Part shown: positions 11,554 through 23,690 of the stretch, one piece after another | Numbering within the stretch: the stretch's first letter is position 1 | Layout: each line of letters begins with the position of its first letter | Source: Collybiopsis luxurians FD-317 M1 | Taxonomy: Eukaryota; Basidiomycota; Agaricomycetes; Agaricales; Omphalotaceae | Length of the DNA stretch: 51,224 nt | Direction: 5' to 3' | Assembly: GCA_000827265.1 (NCBI GenBank) | Contig: KN834829.1 | Location: forward strand, 122,253-173,476 | Position numbers and translations under genes: made by a program | Notes under the pieces: generated by a model | The model's database searches: none | The model's input: the letters and a program-made list of their open reading frames with translations, nothing else | Told to the model about the DNA's origin: nothing

Positions 11554-14500
11554 TCAACTGGTATGTACCATACTCCCCTGGCTTTTCTCGATGATAGCGT
11601 TGATTCGCTGACGATTCCAAATACACAGAAATGCCCAACAATACAAAATTGCACGCTCCTGTCCCATATAGCTAATGGACTTCCGGATCCGTGCAAGCCC
11701 ACTGTTACCACACTCTGCGGCGCTGGAGTTAATCTTGGACAATGCGGGATCTACATCTGCATATGTTTTCAGGAATGAAGCTGTTGAGCACCTGGTGTGT
11801 CCTGACGAATGGAAACCATCGATCACGAACTGCGTGTCGGCGAAGAACTCAGGCTCCCAGGTCCAGCAATAAGGCCCCAGTGCACAAGCAAAATTGTACA
11901 CCACTCTTTCTGGTGCTTTCGGCCAACAAGTCACTAGAGCAGAAAAAACGTCATTCCGTCCTTCAGCCACAGGGATGCAGTGAAACCTGTAGCAGATGCT
12001 GTGGCTGCACCAGCATGCCATTATGCCTCCAGTGGGGCATTTCTGTGAGTATTCATCGTAGTACTTCCGACAGGTGACTGACGTCTCCTTGGTGGCCTCA
12101 GCTTTTCCGTCATGCTTAATATGAGGATACTTGGGTCGCATTCAAATCTGTGGGAGCGTGTACCAACATCCACTCTATATGTCTTTGTCAGTAAGTCTGA
12201 AAAAAGAAATTCCAATCAATAGACATGCTGACTTTTTCCCATTCGTGCCTCTCTCCTTTGCTTACTGCCAGTTTATCTTTTGGCGCATTCAGCAGTGGCA
12301 GTAATTCTGTGTTTGTTGCCAAAACCTTCAGCAGCACCTCATTCGCCCTTTCAAACATCCATCCGACGACTTCTAAAATATCTTCTGAATATATTTTCGA
12401 GTGAGGACAGTATTCGATTTCCAGTACCTTATGTATAGCTGGAATGCGATATAGTGAACGGCCATTCTGAAAGATCGGATTTTGTATAAATGTCTTCAGC
12501 AATTCCAGTGCTGGATGATTCACGGCCTGGATGGTTGCTTCCTCTGCGCATAACTGCAGAAATATCAGTCATTGTATTCCAATGTTGCTGTACCTGTCCA
12601 CCTACTAGTTGGAAGAGTCTGAGATGCTGAAACTGCGGTTTCCAACTAGAATTGACACGCAGCACCGAAAACCCCAAAGTCCAGATGAACAACTTGCCAA
12701 GATGTCTATTGATTGTTGTCAGCCACTCCGCCAACTCGTGGAACATATCCCTTCGGCTGATGGCAGCTTCAAGGAGTTTTCTCTCATTCCCAACACCCTT
12801 CGGTATCTTGCTGTCTAGGCTGCTTTGCAACCAGTCCCGTAGCTGCTTGCGCTGTCCAGCATCGGGTAACCACTCCTTTGACTGACACAGTTTACTTGTC
12901 CGTATCGCCGAACTCATACCCACAGTTGTCAGAGGTTCCAGGTTACTGTTCACTTGTTTCCAGCCAAACGCAATCGAAACCCCATCGCAAATCAAATTCC
13001 TTGGCGTCTCTTTACACACGGGGCAACCTTTGAAGCTGGGGTGTCTGGGCTCAAGGTCCATCAGCTGAATACATGAGAACCAAGCTGCCCAAAACAGTTC
13101 CCCTCCAACAAATGCTATGCCGTTCAACTTCCCATATGCTGTCTCCTGGTATCTGCGAGACACCTGCTCTATCCATGGATCTATCGGAGTTTCCGAAATT
13201 GTGAAAGCACTTATATACTCGTTTACCAGTTCGTGGCTGAAGAGGCGTGTGTTGTTGTAGTTGAAGATGCCGATGTCTCGCGGGTCTGGGCCGACGTGTT
13301 TTCGACTTGCTGTTGGGCATCTCGAGCAAACCTGTAGCTCGATATCCACCACAAAGGCCTGTACAGTGGTATAGAGCGTTGCTTGACGGACAAACTTTGG
13401 ACGAGAAGGATCATAAGATGCCTGTTGTCCATCACGGCAAGCACATTGTGAATTTTCATCCAGTGGGATTAGGTGCGGTCGCTCTCGAACGGCGGGGGCC
13501 CGAGGATACTTGGATGTCTCGTTTTGAAGCATAGCCCACAAAGGCAGCAGTATGGGCAGATGCGATACAGCCCGGTGGTCATTGTAGCTTCTCTGGTTTG
13601 CTGCAGGTGTTTCAGGAAAATTATGTTGTTAGATATTGAAATTCACCTACATATGTCCACACTCTCAGGAACCAGAACTTTGTCTTGTTCGTGCTCTTCC
13701 TCGTCAGTCTCGCTTCCCGTCAAACACTGCTTCATTGACCTACGAGCGGCTGAGATATGCACACAATTTATTCCATCTTTACTGCATTTCCATGTCCCAT
13801 CGCCACTCTCTGATCCTTCAAATCTTACCATTGTTCTGTGCGCGAGACCCAGTTCTTCGTTGGATTTAGCTACAGAAAAATGGTGAACAGCGAATGTCCC
13901 TGCGATGTCTGCAATTTCCTTCCGAAACATGATAACTTGTTCCCCGGGTCCTGTATTGACAGATTTTAGAAGTCTGGAAGTGAGAATGTCTTGCGCAACT
14001 CACCGACAAAGTGGGAATCTGTGTCTGAGACTTCGCTGAGTCCATGCATGGCATAAAATTGCTGGTGGATACATTTGAAATCCCTTGCTGGGCATGTACA
14101 AACCATGCTGTCATCATAGTTTGAAATAGACGCGTCGAAATGATACCACCGGTCCTGTTTCTAGTATGAAATGGGGACCCCATAAGAAAATTGAGACTCA
14201 CAGTTCCTTCACCAGTTTCCTTCGACCACCCCTCTACTGCATGCATTGTACCATGAAGATGTATGAATCCGACACATCCAGCAAGAACTGCATCAGCGTA
14301 GTTAGCAAAATCTTCCTGTGTACTGGTTGAGAGTGCTGTGTGGCTGCTGGGGCTGAATACTTGGGAAAGTTCACTAGTGTCGAAGATCTGGCTGTGACTG
14401 CTGGTTTGGGGAGTACGCAGAAAGATCTGGCTGTGACTGTTGGTTGGCGGAGTATGCGGAGGTTCTGCTTCGACCCCCGGCGCATGATAGCTTTCCACGG

Positions 14501-14738
14501 CTTGGGTCGGGACCTGTATACCAGGCTCTGACCACTTTCTTTTACTGCCTCTTGAATCATTCTGGCTTTGATTGCATCGTATAGGGCCCTTGACTGTACG
14601 ACTCTTTTTCTGCAGACTTTGTATAGGACCAACTGCATTTGCATTTTGCAAGGGCACATAATCACATTCGAAGTCCTGAGGTGCTCGCTGTCGCAAAGGT
14701 TTTGGTGAAGGAGATCGATTTATGATGGTTCTACGCAT
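11554..14738 (-). pseudogene. KDZ-transposon-associated SWIM / CxC5-CxC6-like gene, frameshifted
   Basis: Exons 14738-14202, 14160-14004, 13950-13651, 13600-12606, 12553-12233 and 12182-11554 join by GT-AG introns of 41-53 bp into about 980 residues. The start is Ser/Pro-rich. A SWIM-type zinc finger, CTCPARDFKCIH (CxCx6CxH), follows, then a second partial one (WKCSKDGINCVH). Next come the GIFNYNNTRLFSHELVNEYI block, a GCPVCKE zinc pair, LCAEEATIQAVNHPALELL and the C-terminal GIMACWCSHSICYRFHCIP and SSAAECGNSGL blocks. These are typical of Agaricomycete genes found with KDZ (Kyakuja-Dileera-Zisupton) transposons. Damage: one base is missing near 12115, between CDPSIL and the next block. Several positions where I expect Arg or Asp are Trp, Cys or Asn (for example VYNFACAL), as CpG loss would cause. 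It diverges from the gene at 14839 across 100 bp. Confidence 0.75.
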
Positions 14739-14838
14739 GGTGTTGTTTTGGCCCTATTTTCAGAGTAAATCCTGCGGCTCGTTAATAAGCGCACCATAGC
14801 TGCTATAAAAGCCGCATAATCCATCCTCGGTTCTCTCC

Positions 14839-16109
14839 ATGGCCCCTACAAGCCCCTCCAAAAGGCAATCTCCATGCAAAAAAGCCACCAAAACTTCGAA
14901 TGTCTCTAAGAATTCTTCCTCTACTTCTAAAACTACTTCTGCCACTAAGAAAAGAAGTCCTCAGCACTGCAAACAGTGCCCGGATCGTCCACTACGAGCA
15001 TCTCTGCTGTGCATCCATAGTAAAGCATATAATGCATTGGTAAAGCCTCTATCATGTTCTTGTAGCAATTTACTTATGCTATTTCCAGAAAAGAGCTGTG
15101 GCTGCAGCCGGAATAGACTGTCCTGAGCGGGCATCTGCTGTTGAGCTAGAAGCTCTTCTCTCTGGTCCTACGCCCACTGCCCAACAGCCAGTCATGCCTG
15201 ATACAGTGGCTTCCTCTACAAGCTCACATAATGAACCTCCAAATTATGGAGTTCCGTCAACCCCTCGTCGAGCTCCTGCCAGTCCAATGAGTTCTCCGAT
15301 GCACGTGAATCCAGAAAGTTCTCCTCCCAACCCCTTCACTGCCACAACAGTAAGAAATTCCTTTTCTATACATCAAATAAATTGCTAATTGTACGTTCAG
15401 CCAAGCTCAACTAGGTCGTACACTATCCAGATCAATCCTCGTCTCCTCCAGCTGGATGAGTTGCAAACACTTACTCCGTCTCCACCTCCAGACATGTATA
15501 AAGAAAGGAAAAAAGCGGCGTATGGCCATATCGAGGGCTTAGGCCGAGGTTCCTTAGCTTGGGGTTAGTTGCACCATATTTCATAGATTACTATTCCATC
15601 TGACTCTTTGCAGAGGTTCCTAGATTGCGTCCCCTGCCGGAACCAGAAGATATCGGGTCCAAGGAGCAGTGTTCGCATCGCTATCGTCGAGGATTACCTC
15701 GTCTGGTCAACTGTGTCCGTATCTAAACCTTTTTACTATGGATTTTGTCATTCTTATCCAGACTTTCTAGCTCGAGATGTTCAGTGCTTCGACCGGCTGT
15801 TGGTTGTATTTTGCCGCACTCCGACTGGGTGGCCACTCTGGATTCCAGCATTTCACTTCCCGTCGGCTACTTGAGGAGCCTGATCACACTCTGTTGGATG
15901 AGCTGCATCGCTCAGCGGCATGCACTTTCTCTTCACTTCAATTAGCTTATCGAGCTGATACCCAAAAACTAGCTCAGGAGAATCATAACAAGGATGGCAT
16001 CATTGCCGCTCGCGAGGCAGAGAATGAGGAACTTCGGGCTAGAAATGAGGCTATGGCATGTGAATTACACGAAAAGAGTGCTTTACTCGTGCGCCTGCAG
16101 GAACTCTAG
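14839..16109 (+). CDS. Five-exon hypothetical protein with C-terminal coiled coil
   Basis: Exons 14839-15039, 15089-15349, 15401-15563, 15614-15714 and 15771-16109 join exactly in phase (introns 49-56 bp) to 354 residues. The N-terminus is basic and Ser-rich (SPSKRQSPCKKATK) with a CKQCPD pair. The middle is Pro/Ser-rich (STPRRAPASPMSSPM). The end has LRLGGHSGFQHFTSRRLLEE, then a heptad coiled coil (AQENHNKDGIIAAREAENEE). I recall similar short coiled-coil proteins as a multicopy hypothetical family of mushroom genomes; function unknown. No stop or frameshift is needed, so it looks intact, unlike most neighbours. It shares a 100 bp divergent promoter with the KDZ-associated gene, which may mean joint regulation. 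Confidence 0.65.
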
Positions 16110-16536
16110 AGCGAGTAGTCGCATCATTTGAATTTATCTATTGATTCATTTTTTTCTTCACCCTTTCCATATTGTTTTCTCGCCTCACTCTTTTAGTATG
16201 CCCCATGCTCTGTCTATGTACCTATGATTTATGCTATATGCGTACTTTATGCCACCTCCAATAACGCATCCGTGTTGGCATCATCTCCCAATAAGCGGGC
16301 TGCCCACATGACTGTCAAAGTCAGCCTTCGAGACCCTGGGCAGAACATAAGACGAAACTGTCGCGGATTCAAGTTTTGGCTCAAACAATAATGCGATATC
16401 TCGCGTAAAAGGAGGCCGTTTCCTTGAGTCTGAGACTGCGGAATCAGTGGATGGTTCCGATGCTGCAAGTTTCTTACTTATAATACCGTATCAAATGCAC
16501 TTCATCTCAAATTTTTCCATTGCGTATTGTAAATTC
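16110..16536. other. Intergenic, nothing recognised
   Basis: Contains the 3' flank of the upstream gene and the promoter of the next. No coding pattern, repeat or RNA seen. Confidence 0.5.
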
Positions 16537-17131
16537 ATGTCCGACAAACATCCACCACAGCACAGCTCAGAGGCACTGCTTGAGCCTTACGAAGGCTTCA
16601 GTCCTCGCGTATCTGGCAAACTCTTGTCCCACTTCTTCAGCTGCTACGTTACTTTGCCCTGTGAAATCATAGACGTATGCTTTTGAATTGACATCTCAGA
16701 TTGTTTTTAATACCTGCTCCGCTGTTATAGAATTCTCTGGGTTATCTCACAGTGCATACTTGCGATCGTGTTCCTGTGAAGGTTAGCCTGCTCAAGGTAC
16801 AGACCAAGGTATGTTATTGGTGCTCAACCACCTTACATGTGCTCCATAAACTTCTTGTAGCCAATGAGCCGGTTCGTCGACATTCTCAGTAAATACTGCA
16901 GTGATGACGGCGGCCTCCTCGTGGCAACAAGAATAACAAATCTTGGTGAAGAGTTTGGTCAGTATATTCCTATGTTACCTGCACGTTTTACTGAATCATC
17001 AGACAGACTTGAAGACAGCGGAACATGTAATCGATCTCATCCATCGTGAGCCATGGGCTACAGAGATATTCAATGTACACGCCCAACATGACCTTGCGAT
17101 GATGAACGACCTGGAGGTCATTTCAGATTAA
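16537..17131 (+). CDS. Small four-exon hypothetical protein
   Basis: Exons 16537-16674, 16731-16808, 16861-16957 and 17007-17131 join in phase (introns 49-56 bp) into 145 residues starting MSDKHPPQHSSEALLEPYEG and ending NDLEVISD. The last exon uses the second of two nearby AG acceptors, the only one keeping the LKTAEHVIDLIHREPW frame. I do not recognise the protein. It has no membrane segment or zinc motif. The next plus-strand gene begins 393 bp downstream; both may be parts of one longer gene. Confidence 0.5.
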
Positions 17132-17524
17132 AGCTAATCATGATCGGTACGAGTTCCAAGCTGGCTTTACGCATTCAACAATCATAGGTACTCTTGTTGT
17201 GTGTATGTATGTATATACCATTATTTTTGCTAGTCAGTAGGCACCGATGCAGATTTCGACTTACCAATGCAACACAATTAGATGGACTAGCTTCAGTTAC
17301 ATATTTCTGCTTATCATTCCGAACTTCGCATTTCGTGAGCCGGCACATCTAGATCTACGTATTCTGAGTGGGGATCAAATGCCGAGCGAGTGATTTGACC
17401 CAGGCTCAGTAATATTTTTACTTCTAAAATATTGTATTGGCTTCTGTCTCCGCTTCTACAAAGTAGGTACATCTTCAACCAGTGCATAGTTACATCTAAG
17501 CACCTTTGGACCTTCCAGGGAGCC

Positions 17525-18052
17525 ATGGACATCCCAAACACAAATGTGCCAGATGTGGAAAGCGTAACTTCGACTACAGATCCACTGTCTGTAGTACACA
17601 GGTGCCTCCAGCTTCTTAATTGCATTAGGCCTGATTTTGCTGAGGCTAAGCTCACCTGGATGGGTTCGGATACTCGCGATCGTTCCTTGGATCGCTTGCC
17701 GACAAAGAGCTGGTTCGCTCTGCAACATAAGTGTTAGTTGTCACACTAGGAACATTTTTTTAAATTACCAACAGTTCGACGATGCACTGTTCAAGCATAT
17801 GAACAGCGTGAACAGCTCCCTATGTTTACTGGACCCCAGGTTCAAGGCCGGTTGGATGAGATTGCGAGGATTAGACATATTCTCATTACAGAAAAGGCGC
17901 AGTTACGGGAGGGGATCTGAGAGATGGTCGCAGAGATGGAGGAAAAGCAGGATCGGCTGGCTTTTGTAAGTGCAGAGTTGACATTGCTCATGTCGGTGGA
18001 GGATGAACTTAGAGATCTGGAGCTGATAGCACAAGGGAGACTCCACGGTTAA
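17525..18052 (+). pseudogene. Coiled-coil hypothetical gene with one in-frame TGA
   Basis: Exon 17525-17732 (start MDIPNTNVPDVES) is spliced by a 42 bp intron to 17775-18052. The second exon is a long amphipathic helix: YEQREQLPMFTGPQVQGRLD, EKAQLREGI, then a TGA at 17918-17920, then EMVAEMEEKQDRLAFVSAEL to the TAA at 18050. The heptad pattern and frame run unbroken through the TGA, and Arg (CGA) there would suit the helix. It lies beside the right satellite array. It belongs to no family I can name, but its layout (loop then coiled coil) resembles the gene at 14839. Confidence 0.5.
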
Positions 18053-18129
18053 CTACTTATATCTAGCAATGAAAATTTTACTGAAGATAGCTTTGCGTGA
18101 ATCACCACCTTATTGAGCCTATTCCACTA

Positions 18130-19755
18130 CATGAATGGAAAGGTATATGCAACCCTCTCTCTCCAGAAGAGGGTTGCAGGTAGATGCAGTTGCAGGGCCA
18201 CAGATAAATGCAGCCTATCTTTTATAGAGGGCTGCAGGTATATGCAACCCTCTCTCCAAAAGAGGGTTGCAGGTAGATGCAGTTGCAGGGCCACAGATAA
18301 ATGCAGCCTTTCTTTTATAGAGGGCTGCAGGTAATGTAATAGAGGATTGCAGGTAGATGCAGTTGCAGGGCCACAGGTAAATGCAGCCTTTCTTTTATAG
18401 AGGGCTGCAGGTAAATGCAACCTCTCCCTACAAGAGGGCTGCAGGTAAATGCAACCTCTCCCTNNNNNNNNNNNNNNNNNNNNNNNNNNNNNNNNNNNNN
18501 NNNNNNNNNNNNNNNNNNNNNNNNNNNNNNNNNNNNNNNNNNNNNNNNNNNNNNNNNNNNNNNNNNNNNNNNNNNNNNNNNNNNNNNNNNNNNNNNNNNN
18601 NNNNNNNNNNNNNNNNNNNNNNNNNNNNNNNNNNNNNNNNNNNNNNNNNNNNNNNNNNNNNNNNNNNNNNNNNNNNNNNNNNNNNNNNNNNNNNNNNNNN
18701 NNNNNNNNNNNNNNNNNNNNNNNNNNNNNNNNNNNNNNNNNNNNNNNNNNNNNNNNNNNNNNNNNNNNNNNNNNNNNNNNNNNNNNNNNNNNNNNNNNNN
18801 NNNNNNNNNNNNNNNNNNNNNNNNNNNNNNNNNNNNNNNNNNNNNNNNNNNNNNNNNNNNNNNNNNNNNNNNNNNNNNNNNNNNNNNNNNNNNNNNNNNN
18901 NNNNNNNNNNNNNNNNNNNNNNNNNNNNNNNNNNNNNNNNNNNNNNNNNNNNNNNNNNNNNNNNNNNNNNNNNNNNNNNNNNNNNNNNNNNNNNNNNNNN
19001 NNNNNNNNNNNNNNNNNNNNNNNNNNNNNNNNNNNNNNNNNNNNNNNNNNNNNNNNNNNNNNNNNNNNNNNNNNNNNNNNNNNNNNNNNNNNNNNNNNNN
19101 NNNNNNNNNNNNNNNNNNNNNNNNNNNNNNNNNNNNNNNNNNNNNNNNNNNNNNNNNNNNNNNNNNNNNNNNNNNNNNNNNNNNNNNNNNNNNNNNNNNN
19201 NNNNNNNNNNNNNNNNNNNNNNNNNNNNNNNNNNNNNNNNNNNNNNNNNNNNNNNNNNNNNNNNNNNNNNNNNNNNNNNNNNNNNNNNNNNNNNNNNNNN
19301 NNNNNNNNNNNNNNNNNNNNNNNNNNNNNNNNNNNNNNNNNNNNNNNNNNNNNNNNNNNNNNNNNNNNNNNNNNNNNNNNNNNNNNNNNNNNNNNNNNNN
19401 NNNNNNNNNNNNNNNNNNNNNNNNNNNNNNNNNGTAAATGCAGCCTTTCTTTTATAGAGGGCTGCAGGTAAATGCAACCTCTCTAACAGAGCACAGGTAA
19501 ATGCAGCCTTTCTTTTATAGAGGGCTGCAGGTAAATGCAACCTTTCTTTTATAGAGGGCTGTAGGTAAATGTAGCCTTTCTTTTATAGAGAGCTGCAGGT
19601 AAATGCAGCCTTTCTTTTATAGAGAGCTGCAGGTAAATGCAAACCCCTTTCTAACTTGCTAATAGAGGGCTGCAGGTAGATACAACCCGAGAGCTGCAGG
19701 TAAATGCAATCTCTTTCTAACTGATAAAAGTAACAGAGCGCTGCAGGTAAATGAT
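18130..19755. repeat. Right satellite array, inverted relative to the left one
   Basis: Tandem units of ~34 bp read CTGCAGGTAAATGCAACC then TTTCTTTTATAGAGGG on plus, the reverse complement of the units at 1-135. At 18165-18400 units are grouped into a longer repeat of about 95 bp that adds CAGTTGCAGGGCCACAG. The array contains the assembly gap, so its length is uncertain. Confidence 0.93.
18464..19433. other. Assembly gap (970 N)
   Basis: A run of 970 undetermined bases inside the satellite array, probably a collapse of the repeat. Any long reading frames across it are artefacts. Confidence 0.99.
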
Positions 19756-21064
19756 ATCTATTTATTGTAGCTACTATTTACTACATGTTAAGTATGCATT
19801 TGAAAAGGGTACCATCATGGTACTCTGTTTTTAACTGTGATTATACCCATGTTTGATCCCCCTGAGGGGCTTATTAAGTACAATCACAGTTTACGAGGTA
19901 TCCGAGATCATCAGGGAGTTGTAAATACAAACATAGCATTTTGAAATTGAGGAACAGTAAACCCCTGAGGATTCAAATAGGCCGCTCATTCTTCCTTGAC
20001 ATTCTAGGATAAACAACATGAAGCACTGAAAAATTAAAATGTGGCACGTTTACGCAATGTCAAGTAGCTTACTGGATGACTTTGTAATGTATCTGCGACG
20101 GAGTTACGCAGTATGAGAGCACGAGGGGAAAGAGAAAGGTTAGCTTTGTGGAAATCTAACTTACTGAGTGCTGGGCCAGACAAATGACAAGGTTAAAGTG
20201 TCGATTCAAGGACTTCCCTACTCTACATACAAGCTGGCTTTTATAGTAGTGTAGGGTATATGTAATGATCGGGCATCTACAATACCAATTAACAAGATGA
20301 ATGAGCGATTAATAGATTGGGGGTCTAAGGATTATAATGAATATAGATATGGATACGAGAATATGGCAAGTGTGGAATGATGGAATGCATAGACTGGAGC
20401 GACGCAGTGACAGCCCACTACAGACTTCCCGTAGGCATTAATTGTCGAAAACCTTGCAATTAATCGATTCAGAATGCTCGGGTAGTGTTCCGAGTGCTGA
20501 AATTTGAAATTTGAGAGGCATCGTAAACTTTAAATCTACGAATGGGTCAGGACCCCTTCGTAGATTTTTTTCAGCCTTGGATGACATTTCCTAGCCCATT
20601 TTTGGATACTGCGGTGACGTTTCCACATGCATCGACTCAAGCCGGGTAGGTCCGAGCGATTTGGGATCAACAAAATCAGGTGAGCATGATACTTGACTTC
20701 AGTGTTAGCGGGAATGATAAGGCAAATAACTTGACTCATAATCTAATTTCCAATAAGTGCCGGAGTGTTTATTGGAAGATTTAATCTCTACGGGAAGTCA
20801 TCCACTGGTTCACTGTGCTTTTGAGGCTAAATCAAAGTCCTGACCTCCGTGTCTCTTGGATAAAACAAGTTACGAGTGCATGGAATGGAATGGAATGCCG
20901 AGTTTCTGCGGTGGTGATTTTGTGCCTGATCCAAGACAGGCAATTTTGAATTGATCTAAATTTTGTAATTTATATATATTTAGCTTAGTGTTCATTACAT
21001 TGGATGCTCTGGGAAAGCCCATGACTGAATGGGGCATGAGTCCCGCCATGCGCTAGCGCTGGCC
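19756..21064. other. AT-rich gene-free stretch
   Basis: No convincing coding region. The only clear structure is the hairpin at 20532-20567. Short frames here lack family signals. Confidence 0.5.
20532..20567. repeat. 36-base near-perfect palindrome
   Basis: AAATCTACGAA at 20532 pairs with TTCGTAGATTT at 20557, and the inner TGGGTC pairs with GACCCC with one mismatch, leaving a 2-base loop. The stem is 17 bp. It is followed by a short T run. It may be a transposon relic or a transcript hairpin; its role is unknown. Confidence 0.8.
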
Positions 21065-21447
21065 TGAGGTATTCGCACGTCCAAATCAGGCTGAAGGCTG
21101 GTCAGGCAGTGAACGAACAAAGAGAATTCTGAGTTCTATGTCTACTTAAGTACATAGAGAAGTACTACGGAAGTCTCATACTTTACAAGAGAAACAAGAG
21201 ATAATCCTCTGAATAACTACGAGTAAATGCTAAGTAAACTAGCAAAGCACATCTGTAGTCTTTGCGCAGGAAGGCACAGCTATGATACACAAAAGAGACA
21301 TAAGAAACCATTGTCCAGGGAGATGTCTCGTACCGGGAAAAGTACGAGTGGGCAGTATTCCCTATACTGACCCTAAAGAAGTAAGTCTTGTCCGAGTCGG
21401 CGCCAGTCTAGACCATGCAGCGCCTATTCATAATTTGTTATACAACA
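21065..21447 (-). repeat. LTR (3' copy for the minus-strand element)
   Basis: 383 bp, direct repeat of 23888-24282. It differs by a CTACGCTACATC-type indel and scattered transitions, several at CpG (CGCACG versus CGCATG; GCGCC versus GTGTC). Confidence 0.9.
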
Positions 21448-22625
21448 CAACCCCCTTGTTAATTCATTTTGCTCCTGCAAAAGCAGAACCCAAAGAACAA
21501 AGGAACTAGTGATAAATATTCCACAATCAAAAGAAGAGTTGGAAAGAAAAGTATACTGTTCATATAAAGTTTGCGCTGGACCATTGGATTTCATTTAATA
21601 AGTGGTTGTGATGGACACAGCATCCGTAACTGTTTATTGCTTATCCTTCTCCTTCATTCTTCATTGCTTTGTGTTGTGTCGTTGTAGGTTGGCAGAGGAG
21701 TACCACAAAGTTGGATCATTGTGTACAGAGGAGGAGGTGGTAGAGCTGGAAGGCTGTTAATGCCAGAGTCATATGCCATTGTAGAGATGTCAGAGAATGT
21801 AGCCATTTCTAGTCATCAACTGGTAAGTATTCTTGGAAGTAACATTGTGAATTTGTCACAAAGTGGTATACAGTGGAGTGACTTTCAAGAGCACAGTAAT
21901 CAGTTAAGCAGAAGCTGGTCCCAATTGACAGAGTTAATTAAATAGTCTACTGGTATAGGTAGGATACTCACCTGGTCCCAATCAACAGAGAGGTCAAGAT
22001 AGGGACTCAGGTTACAGGCAGTAGGTATATATACTGTAGTGAACTGTAAGAGGGACTAATGCTACTGGGGGATAAGACAAGAAACTAATGCTACTGGAAG
22101 ACAACAGCTAAGTGACAGCTATGAGAATAAAAGGTATGGAGCATGTGGTCATGTGACAGATGCAAGAAGAGAAACAAGGAACACTTCATTAATAAAACAA
22201 TGACAGTGGGAACAAAATGGAAGAAGAACAATGATACTGTGCGGAGTGGAGATAGGAAGTATTGTGGGTTAGGGTGTGCAGTGGTGCCTCTGAGCTGTTA
22301 GGCTCAGAATGGTGATGGTAAGATAAGTAATTGTCTATTGTTGTTGGCCTTCAGAGTAGGCCTTTTATACTCTACAGTAGGTATTCTAGAAGTATCTACA
22401 AGGTAAGTAACAGTTCTACTACATTCCATGTATCACTAATACTGCAGTAATTATCTGAGTAATCTACAAATAAATATTACTAAGCTTCATACTGGAGTTG
22501 CTAGTTCCGGTCAAAGTGTTGGATCACAACAGGAAGGAGTCATATGTCCAAAAGGTATTGATATGAAAGTTAGTCATAAACACAGTCATGTGAAAAGCAA
22601 AAAGTAAAAGGAAAATGAATAGGGG

Positions 22626-23690
22626 TTAGGAATAGGTGTTCATACTATCTTTACGACACAGATGCATAGGCCTAGGTCTAAATCTTACCTGCTGTCCTAC
22701 AGCTTGACCCTGCTTGCGACGGTCAGGAAGATGACAGTCTTTTGCAAAATGGCCAGATTTATTGCAATTATAGCAATGGATCCTGGATGTATCACTTTTC
22801 ACTTGAGCCTGTTCATGGACATCCAAGTCCATAGGTCCTGATCCTGAAGCACTTGCTGGAGCGGTCGAAGGGAAAAGAGTTGCAGAGGATGAGCTAGTGG
22901 AGGAAGAATGGTTCAATTTGTTGATGCGGGGGTGAGCAGTATGAGCGCCGAATACACACTTGTAGCATTCCCAAGTGTGAGCTGCCTCATATATGTCGGC
23001 CATATTCTTTGGAGAGCTCTGGGTGATATGGAAGCAGATTTTGGCAGGAAGGGAACAATAGAAGTTCCATTTACAATCCCCATAGGTCATTTCATCAGCA
23101 GCAATCTGCATTTCAACCTTCTGGAAGGCAAGAATGAAGTCGGACATATTGTTCTTGTAGTTGCACTTCTGCAACTTAGTCCTAATTTTGTCAGTACATG
23201 CTGGATGGTCAAAGTGTGCCAGAAGTTCAAGCTCAAGAGCATCCCAGGTAAGCGGACTATCTCTGTTAGAGTGACATTTGGCTAAATACCAACTCTGTGC
23301 ACCCTCCTTAAGGCATCCACTTGCTATTATTCCCCAATTGTTTCAAGAGATATGGGTAGCAAGTAGGATATCCTTTGTGATAGAAAGGAAAGCACATACA
23401 TTCTCTTCCAGGCATCCTCAGAATGTTGGGAGCTCAGTGCAGAGTGGAGCCTTGACAGTGGGAGCAGCAGAGGGTTGTGCTGGAGTGGGAACTGTGATAC
23501 TGACATTTGCCATAGCTTCGCAAAGAGCACTCAAAAGTTGCTCTGTGGAGGCATGGGGTTGCTGTAGTTCTGCAACCCAGTTTTTGCTGTCTGCTAGGCG
23601 TTGGGCTAGATTGCTGAATAGTGGGGCTATGACCTTGAAGGCCTCTGCCATCAGAACAGCTTGAAGCTGGTCCAAGGTGATGTCAGGCAT
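22626..23690 (-). pseudogene. Gag of LTR retrotransposon with two in-frame TGA codons
   Basis: One frame of 355 codons runs from MPDITLDQLQAVLMAEAFKV to a TAG/TAA-type end after NTYS. It includes a retrotransposon gag core (GCLKEGAQSWYL, LELELLAHFDHPACTDKI) and near the C-terminus a zinc knuckle CYNCNKSGHFAKDC (Cx2Cx4Hx4C). Gag forms the virus-like particle and binds element RNA. TGA codons at 23418-23420 and 23343-23345 interrupt the N-terminal half. Both precede conserved text in the same frame, where Arg would be expected. The element is therefore dead as read, although the zinc knuckle half is intact. Confidence 0.85.

Noticed and set aside
18381..19540. Very long reading frames on both strands across the right satellite
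   Set aside because: They run through the 970 N gap, which carries no information; the flanks are pure satellite.
18130..19755. CRISPR-like repeat array
   Set aside because: Units are tandem with no unique spacers, and the genome is eukaryotic; this is a satellite.
22908..23664. Plus-strand frames opposite gag
   Set aside because: Shadow of the gag frame, which has a zinc knuckle and gag motifs on minus.
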